Positions 27,349 through 37,300 of a stretch of DNA of 64,000 nt are shown piece after piece. Where the stretch lies: assembly GCA_031213475.1 (NCBI GenBank), contig JARUPZ010000016.1, forward strand, positions 6,565,046-6,629,045. The letters run 5' to 3'. The notes below the pieces were generated by a model that was not told the DNA's origin, did no database searches, and saw only the letters and a program-made list of their open reading frames with translations. The translations under genes and the position numbers were made by a program. This DNA is from Nereocystis luetkeana. Its lineage: Eukaryota; Sar; Phaeophyceae; Laminariales; Laminariaceae. How positions within the stretch are numbered: position 1 is the stretch's first letter; the number at the start of each line of letters is the position of its first letter.

Positions 27349-30300
27349 TTGCTGGTAGACTGCGGCTCGTGCTACGCCCACGCCGCGTTATCCGTGGCTC
27401 AGGACCGCATCAAGATAGCCAAGGGCGGGAGGGCCCCCGACATCATGCTAGCGCGTCAATCTTTCCTAAATTGCGGGTGAGCGGAGGGGGAGACAGCGGC
27501 GAAGGAGAGTTATTCGGGGTTGTGGGGGGGGGCAGGCGGAACCCCCCCCCCCCCGTCTCTCTCCTATTATATATAGGTTAGGTGGGCGTCGGTTGGCAAC
27601 GACACTGTAAAACATGTCGCTCACTACGTGAGCTAGATAACCAGGGTACCGCTTTTTTATTTTTCATTTTTTGGCGGTCGGTCACAACTGGTTGTCGGGT
27701 TAGATCCTTTGTGCGAGGTGAACAACCTTTACTCCGCACGAGTGAAAATGATCGTATCACGTAGTGTGCATGGTAAGGCGCCGAAGAGGCAGTTTCATAG
27801 TGCTCCCAATTGCTGTCTCTGGAAGTGGCTACACCGGAAATTAAATCAACTCGTGTGTTCTACGATAGAGGTTCACCCTAATTTTTATGAGGCTCCTCAC
27901 ATAAGGAGCTCCATACCTCACCCGAAAATTGACCTCAGCAAAAATCAAATTGCTTCGCGGCGAATAATCCCATGGCCCGAGCCTGGAAAACGTTTTTTTT
28001 TCGATATCAAGATTGGCATTCGGACAATTTGGGCTCAAGAAACCCCGTCTTTCAGAAACAAAATGGCGGAAATGTGGTACCTCTATCGTAGAACGGGCCA
28101 GCCGTCATCCATATTCAAGTCCGCCTCACAAGCGGTTTCTAAGTAGGATGCAAGCTCACCCTTCATGCGACTCGCCAGACACCTCACGGCGTTCCGCGCT
28201 TGATGCAAGCAATGTCTGCCTGGTCGGTGAAACCCCGACGTGCTCCGTCCCGGCATTGTAGGGATGCGAGGGTCTATGTTCACACGACTACGGCCATGCA
28301 TGATAATGAGCACACCTCCCCCCCCCCCTTCCCCCCCCTACCCCACCCCCCCCTTTGCCTCCCTCCCTCCACCTCCGGCCGTCAAATTGGTGGTGGAACC
28401 GGACACCGCTGGCGTTGTCGCCGGCAGAGAGGCGCACGGATTCGGCAATGGCTGCATGGGTGGCAACGCCCCCGACGTCTACAACTTTATGCACGAGGTA
28501 GGTGCCAGCGCGACCCCCTGATGCCGATCCCTGCTGCTGCTGCTGTCACAACACCAGGTTGCCTGTCAGCGCCAAGTGCTGTTCGTGTTGCCTCCCTCCC
28601 TCCCTCCCTCCCTCCCTCCCTCTCTCCCTCCCTCCCTCCCTCCCTCCCTCCCTCCCTCCCTCCCTCCCTCCCTCTCTCCCTCCCTCCCTCCCTCCCTCCC
28701 TCCCTCCCTCCCTCCCTCCCTCCCTCCCTCCCTCCCTCTCTCCCTCCCTCCCTCCCTCCCTCCCTCCCTCCCTCCCTCCCTCCCTCCCTCCCTCCCTCTC
28801 TCTCTCCCTCCCTCCCTCCCTCCCTCCCTCCCTCCCTCCCTCCCTCCCTCCCTCTCTCCCTCCCTCCCTCCCTCCCCTCCCCCCCTCCCCCCCTCCCCCC
28901 CTCCCTCCCTCCCTCCCTCCCTCCCTCCCTCCCTCCCTCCCATCCCGTTCTCACCAGGTGGGAAAGAGCATCGAGCGCTTCGTCACAGAGTAATGCCCCC
29001 TCAATAGTGCCGATATGTAACCGCCAGCCAACAACACCGGCAATATTATATCGCCAACCGGCACTATCTACTCCGCACAATGCCACACTTTTTCATCCCG
29101 CCTGTGCCAAGCACTCCTCAACCGGCAACATTGAAAAGCCGAATCGATATCAGGCACTACGGAGGGACCACAACTACTACTGCTGCTGTAGCTAGAAGAG
29201 CCGGGTTAGGTATCGGGGCTTCACTTGATTATAATGCAGCCCGCGATTTTTGCCCGGCGAAGAACTCCTCAAGTCTACAGCAAGGCACGTGTTCGAGCGA
29301 AGAATCAGGTTGGAACCAATTTTGGTTGGGTTCATTGTGGTCTGTTTCCTGCTATCACGGGGGCCATAGTAAATAGGACCTACGGTACGGACAAAAACCT
29401 ATATATCTCCCTATATTTACAAACAAGATTTGGTCCTATTTACTATAGGTCCCCCGTAATAGTATAGAAAAAGGGCCCTAAACTATGGAAACCTTCCCAC
29501 GCAAGAGCTGGACCCACAACCCGGTTGGGTAGCGCCGGTGGTACGTGTAACGGCCCGTTCCTTATTGGTACGTACATGTAACGGCCGTCTTGGACTCGCC
29601 AGCAGCGCGGGGTACTGTATGCCTGGTATGTCAGCAGGCCGAGGCAACAAAACGGACCCTCTACAGTACCGCAAAACGCTTCGCTGTTCATTTCGCTCTC
29701 TCGGCGAAAGCGAAACTGAATAAGTGACACGAAAAACCGTTACATCCGTTCCTTCTTGGCGCACGTAAAGCGCCCCATCTCGGGGGAGGGGGAACGGTCG
29801 CCAGTAGCGTAGTATTACGGGGAGCCATAGTAAATAGGACCAAATATGGATAGTAAATATATATATATATATATAGTTTTTCGTGTGCATCGTAGGTCCT
29901 ACTTCAATGTGATCCCCCGTAATATTACAGGGTAAAAGTTATTGCGAGCAAAAAAAACAACGAAGGGCCCTCTACATAAAAAAAAGAACTTCGTTTCTCC
30001 TTTATGCTCTGCACCAAAAAATGGAAACACATTATTCTACGAAAACTAACCGCAAACGAAACTTGATGTCGTTGGAGTCACCACCATCTTCCCCCCCCCA
30101 CCCCCTAGCCTACTATATAATGGTTGGGTTGGCGTCGGTTGGCAACGACACTGTAAAGCATGCCGCTCACTACTTGATCTAGACAAACCAGGGTACCGCA
30201 TTTTTTGGGGGGGGGTCGGTTACAACTGGTAATCGAGTTAGATCATTTGTGCGAGGTGGAGAACCTTTACTCCGCACAAGTGGGAATGATCGTATCACGT

Positions 30301-31331
30301 AGCGTTCAAGGTACGGCATCCACGAGGCAGTCATATAGTGCTCCCATCGCTGTCTCTGGAAGTGGCTCCACCGTAACATAAATTGACTCATTGAAGCTAT
30401 CCTCCATACGCAAGTCCACCTTGCAAGCGATTCGTAGTGGGATGCAGCTCACCCTTCATGCGACCCGCCGGACACCTCACGGCGCTTCGCGCTTGGTGCA
30501 AGCAATGTCGCCCTGGTCGGTGGAAACCAGACATGCTCCGTCCTGGCATTGTAGGGAAGCGAGGGTCTATGGTCATACGACTGCGGCCATGCTTGAGATC
30601 GAGTACATCCCTCCTATCGAGTACACCTCCACTCCCCCCGCGGCGCCCCGTTACACGATGTTTCCCCTTGTCCGCCGTAAATTTTACCGCGACCCCCTCC
30701 CTCCCCCACCCATACTCCCCTTCCCCCGTGTGTCGGCTCTGTCGCGCCCCCGGCATGTGCGCCAATCTGCCGACGACACAGGTAGGCCTGCCAGACGAAA
30801 CGTGCAATAGCTACGTGGCGAAGAGCTCGGACACCTGTGACGCCGAGGCGATGTGTATGAACTGCATGGTGCAGGTGAGGGGGGGGGGGGAGGGGGCACG
30901 AGGATCTGTGAGGTAGATACATAAGATTGGCTATCGCGTCGATCGCTGCCAATCGATCCACAGGCTCTGTTTTAGAGGTCGTCGAGTCCAATCCGTCGAC
31001 CGGAAAAGAAGATGCAAAGTGTTAAAATACACCAAGGAATCAATCAATCCACCGATCGATCGATCGATCAACCAACCGACCAACCAAGCGATAAATCAAC
31101 CATTGAAAAACTGTTTTACTGCTACATTACTACTACCTAGTGCTACTGCTACCACTACTACTACTACTACTACTATTACTACTACCACTACTACTACTAC
31201 TACTACTACTGCTACTACTACTACTACTACTGTACTACTACTACTACTACTACTACTACTACCGCTACCACTACTACTACTACCACTACCACTACTACTA
31301 CTACAACTACTACTACTACTACCACTATTAA

Positions 31332-31375
<44 letters not shown>

Positions 31376-34300
31376 ATACTACTACTACTACGACCACCTA
31401 CGGCATGCCGTGACCGCGTTCCGACCGCCTGGAAACAACTGACGACCACGACCACGACCACGATGACGACTTATTACACGGCTCAGGGCGACGGAAGCCA
31501 CGAGTGCTGGCCCATCGACCGGCAGACCCGCTACTACGTGGAAGAATGGGGAAGGCTCACGGGGGGCGAGGCGGCCATGACGACCATGATGAGCGAGATA
31601 TTCACCCGTGGGCCTATCGGCTGCGGTACGTTCTACCATGTGTTTCGCTTGAAGCACGACAATGTGACACATGTGCGTATACACGAGACACTTGAAAGAA
31701 GTCAGCCCTACAAATGTTCGTGGCAGTATACTTTCGAGTAATTATTTGTTTTGTTCATCAGGAGATGGATGATATGACTACCGCATTTGAGCTGTAGACG
31801 AGCACTGTCGTGCGAATTAGTTGTTTTTTTGTTGTTGCAGGCAAACGCCTCTTTGCTGCCTCGACAATAGAAACCCCTGTATGGCCGTTGAGGACGAAAT
31901 ATTCCATAACTTGAGTTAGAGTGAGACTAATTAATTCATATTAAACCCATCCCCGAGGTGCACCATACAATACATACAGCACTTGGGCTGCGAGAAAATC
32001 GGTTGCTGCTCTTCATTAGGAGATGATATTCATGCAGCGCATGCTTCAATTATCATAAAGCATGAACACCCGACACTACAAGAAGAAGGAATCCCTGCCC
32101 CCCCCCCGTTAAGGCCATGCATGATATCGAGTACACCCCCCCTCCCCCCCCCCGCCCTCTCCCCCTCTCCGGGCCCCCCTTCTGCCACGCTTTGCCGCAT
32201 CAACATCTAGCGGTGCTGAGCGACGAGGGTTTCGACTTCGGCTTCGATGGAGGCGTGCATACCCTCAAGGCGGTCGGCAATGTAACCGACGTTAACCACG
32301 ACATCGAGGTGAGGTGACGTACGACTCTGGTGAAATGACGTACGACTTTGGAGTGAACCAAACATTCTGTTTGACGCGGTGGCCTGTAACGTAACGTTCT
32401 GTACCACTTTGATCGTGAATATAAGGACCGTTTGGTCTTCGAATAAATATTTGAACGATGGTTATATTGACAGCCAGATTGGTGTGGATTAATTGATCAG
32501 TTGATGAATCAATGAATTAATAAATCAATGCATTAATGGATTAATATTATGGGATGTTTTTGAAGCGCTCTCAGAACTGGCGTTTTTTGCCGAAAACCGG
32601 CGATTTACTAGACGGGACTGTCAAAAGCACCGGTAGACTCCTCAGGATGCTCCCTCTAGTTTTCCGAGAGGTTTCTCTATTAATGGACCTCATTTACGTT
32701 CCTCCAGAGTCGTAGTTGGACTGCTCGCCCATATTTCCAGTTCAGAGGACATGAGTAGGCTTAGCATTCTGGGAGAAGGGATCTTTCGGGGTGTTTTTGA
32801 CTTGAAAATTGCGTAGCGCGGTCTGCACTTCGGAATCGTCGTCCGCAATTGAGAAATTTCCTGGTTCCATGCAAAAGTGGCGCAGCCGCGTTTATGGCGT
32901 TTATGGCTGCGGTTTGGGGTCAGGGTTAGGGTTAGGGTTAGAGTCAGGGGTTGGGTTGGGTCTTCGCCCGTACCTTGATCCCAACAGGAACAAAAAACCT
33001 GAACAGTCTACCAATCTCAAGATCATTTCTCCCAGATTGTAATGGGGCCTCGGAGGACATCATGTTTTTTCATCCAAAATCTTCGAAGATCCGTTATTTC
33101 TGTCCTCATATCTGACCAACAGTCTTATTTCTGACCCTCCAGAGAAAACCGATTGGCTCCTCCAAAAACTAAACTAGGACTGTGGAGAAACGGGGAATTT
33201 GTTTCTGAAAGCTCGCAAAAAACTACGGGGAGCATTTTGAGGAGTCTATCGATGTGTTTGGCTTCCCCGCCGAGTACAACGCGTATGTTCGGCCTAAAAA
33301 ACCCAGTTCTGGGAGCTCAGAAATAGTTTCCCGTAGTAGTTGGTCTAATGATTTAATTAACTTCGAGTTTTCCATCCAACACTCACTTCCATCCAACATT
33401 CCCCTACAGAAAGATCAAGAAAAAAACGACAACAAAGCGAAACGAAAACAGTTGTGTTTTTTTTGTTTCTTCGGCGAGACGACATACATACGCGAGGGAG
33501 TCCCTTGGGAATGTTTTTTTTTGGCAGACGTCTTTCACCTGTCGCCAGCGCACACACTTGGCGACTTTCACTTTTATGTACTACTATTCCGCACGTCGGA
33601 TAGATCAGATATATCAGATAGATCAATCGGATCATCTAGATAAAGATAAATCATCTAGAAAATCTAAAATCTCAACTAGATCATATGCAGTAGATCAAAT
33701 GAATCAGCTGTATAATCTGAATCACCTAGATTAGATGGATAATCTAGATCGTCTAGATGATCTAAACCATCTAGATCATCTACAGATATATCATCTATCA
33801 TCCAGATCATCTACAGTAGGTCATGTAAACCTTTGTCGCCATTATGAGATGCTGAGCAGGATCTGCGCATCACGGAGTCCCTTAGAGTAAACAGGCCCAA
33901 AATAAGCCCGAAAATCACCCACCGATCGAGGTGCGTTTATCTCAAAAACCACTGCGTGAAGTGAAACAAAGGTCGTCCGTGAAAAATACGCTGGTTGATG
34001 ATACCGTAAAGGATTTCTCACCGCCGATGCTACAGCCGTTGTATTCTTCGGAAGCAGTACGCTGGGAAGCTTCTTTCCCAAGCTATCTTTTCGGGGCCAC
34101 CGTAATAGTACGCCTCCATCCCAGGAAACCTTTCCTATACGGTAACATGAGCTACATGGGGACCGATGATACAGATCAAGCATCAAAGTCTGCCCCCGAA
34201 ATATTCAGACAATGAGGCGCGAAAAAAAACTCTATTACGGGGGGCCACACAGCAGTAGTAAACAGGACCAAATATTGTTTGTAGAAATAGGAAAACATGT

Positions 34301-37300
34301 AGGGTGTCTGTGTGTACCTTAGGCCCTATTTACTGCGGCCCTCCGTACTAGTTCGAGCTCTCTCTCTCTTCTATCAAGAGCTAAGATTTCCCCATCTTGC
34401 GAAAAAAAAGAGGCGTGCTTGGGAATATAAGGGTTGGCCACTTTTTTGGCCAACCACATTTCGGGCCGGCGGCGCTCCGTGACGGAAGAATCCCTGGGAT
34501 AAATTTATGTATATATATACTTCGAAGTATATAGTTTGTGTGTTTTAACGCTATTATTTGTCGGGAAAACACCTGGACCATGGCATTCGCTGTTCGCCGG
34601 GTTGCACGTTCGTTTCATCGTAAGGTCGAGCAGTTAGCGGTGCGTTTTTGCAGTGTCGTTGCCAACCGACGCTAACCCAACCTATACGTAATGTACCAAC
34701 TCTGTCCCGAAATATAACTACCTACTGTAGCATTTTACATTAAGATTATATCAAAAAGTTCATTATATTCAGCTACAGAATGGTAATAATATACAGGGCG
34801 GGGGCGGGGGCGGGGAGGGGGGGGGGGCATACAGCTTCTCAAGTGAGGGGACTCGCGTTTTTTCTTTCGGTGGGTTGCCATGTACCCCTGCAGTTGCTTA
34901 ATTTACCCCGCCTCCTAAACATCAGGGTGTTTGTCGCCAGTCTGGTTGGCTTAATTTGTGCTCAACAATCTGATAAGAATTACAGTTTAGGTCGAAAGGT
35001 GGCAAATAACGCCACTTCTGGCCTAACTATCTCTGGGCTGGGGAACCTCTCTTTGTGGTAAGGTTCCATGGATTGGAATCATAGTTATACGAGGAAAACA
35101 GACTACTACGTGCAAGAAACCTAACCGAATTGGTTCCGAACGAATTCAAAAAAAAAAATACAACACCCTTGTAGGGACCATTTTGAGCTGGGGGTGAGAA
35201 GCCGGAGATACATCGCCGCACCGAGCGAAAATCTCTCTCAAAGAAGAAAAGCAACTGATGTGTGTGTTTTTTTTCTTTTATGCCTCCCACCAGGTGGCAT
35301 TCCTTTGTCCGGGGCATACGATTTGATTCGTTTCAGTGACTACATTTTTATTTTATTTTTTCCGGATTCGTATTATTTCAGTGTATTTTTTTCTCCTTTT
35401 CGGGGACAGGGTTACCGGAACCTGTCCTATGAACACGGGCTGCAATGCACTGCTGTGGCGATGAGTTAATGAGAGAACAGAAGCAACAGCAGCGGCATGG
35501 CTGACGACAGGTTTAGAAATACCCACCAGAGCGCGAGCTCGTAGACAGCGAGAGCTATACTACAGCACATTCTATGTGTTTAGTGTCTCGTAGCTTTTCA
35601 TAGTTGTCGCTCCAGACCACGCCGTTGTGTCTGTTATTCCTCTCCGCTCGATTTTTCTCGCCCAGTTGTAGAGATAGCTTGCCACGTACTTAGAGACCCC
35701 CAGACTACTGACGCTTCGTTGACCAGGCACGTGATTTTTTTTTATTTTATTGGGCCAGGGTCAGGGTTGGCGTTATTGTGAAAATTGAGTTGGTTTTCCT
35801 CGTGCACAGCACCCGTCAACGTCAATCACAGCGATGTCGAGAAAAAAAAACCCGTCAACCATACCCTTTCTCTTGCCCGCGGTCCACTCGCCACCCTCTG
35901 GAAAATAGATCACGGGTTGGGGCGTAACGCGCGACGGCTTGAAGTTCTGGCAAGCAAGGAACTCGTGGGGAAGCTTCTGGGGGGAGCAGGGCTTCTTCAA
36001 GATTGAGCGCGGCACTAACCTGGTAGGTTGGGGGGGGGTTGGGTGCGGGCGGAGGCGGGCGGGGTGGGGGGCCGGGGGGGCGAGGCGGAGGGGGCAGGGG
36101 GTGGAGAGGGGTATAAAACGCCGACTTTCGTGACTTTCCAGCTCAATAGTGCGCAGTGATTGCGTTCTGGTACATGTACCCCCCCCCCTCCGGCCTACGC
36201 GAGGTGCTATGTTGTTACCGCGCACGGCGAGCCCATGAGGGGACCTCCGAGGTGGGATCGAAAGTCGCTTGAAGACAAAAACGATCATGATTCTATAATA
36301 CTCCTTTTGCTTCGTCTGACCGAGGTTGAAGTTTGAGAAATTTCTCTTGGAGAAAAGCAATCCGACCATCACCCGGCAGAGAAAAAGGGGGGGAGAGAGA
36401 GAGAAAAAAGCCATGTTCTAGGTGTTATTATTATGCCTACCTCACGACAATATATAGCGTAGATGCCGTTCCAATATAAATCAGCAGTATTCCTCATACG
36501 CTTCTCTGCCGGCAGTTTCCCGATTTTCATTCCCCACATCTCTTCATTTTAGCTATACATCCTATTCCTCAAATCAACGTTCCATCCCCAGGTATTGACA
36601 ATCGATAAACCCTTGCCCCGCTCGTCCTGTTCGCTTCCACCCCCAACTCCACTCCCGCCCTCACCCCCACCCCCAATGCACCCGCTCGAGACAGCTAGAG
36701 ACGTGAGAAAGTTGAAATGACAACGTGGAGTAAGGAACACACGCCTATTTTTTTTTTTCAGCCGTAGTTGATAGAGCTGTATGGGAGAAAGTAACGAAAG
36801 GGAGAGTTGGAATAAGGTGGGATCTAGCGTTGTCGAGAATGCATGGAAGGATACAGGAGGAAACAAAGTAGAGCTGCTGCCCTTAAGAGACTTTTGGGAG
36901 GTACAAGGCAGAAGCAGCAGAAAGGATAGAAAGAATGTAAAGACCAGCGCTAAGAAACAAGGTGACAGCGGAGAAACACTTGAGAGATAGACGGGGGTTG
37001 AAGAGAAGAGATAAGAATTAATTATTAGGGGGGCCATAGTTAGCAGGACCAAATATTGTTAGTAAAAAGGGGTCAAATATATAGGTTTTTATGTACCCCA
37101 TAGGTCCTGTTAACTAGGGTCCCCCGTAATAATGAGAACGTGTATTTTGCACGACCCAAATGGACTCCGCGAAAACGCCGAAACTTCGACTTCGTGCAGG
37201 GATCTGGACCTGTCAGCAAGCAGAAAAAAGGTGTACCAGCAGCCGAGAGGAGGAGGAAGTAGATGCACAGATGTGCCCGTGTGGCAACGCAATAGAGAGA

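Larger units (their letters stand above)
33836..35908. other. Cathepsin intron between exons G and H, mostly unique
   Basis: Apart from a MITE 1 copy (34235-34348) and a SINE fragment (34640-34685) I see no repeat family or exon here. Confidence 0.5.

Noticed and set aside
28200-29195. Long Pro/Ser/Leu open frames, also Gly/Arg/Glu frames on the minus strand
   Set aside because: They are translations of the CCCT microsatellite in a cathepsin intron.
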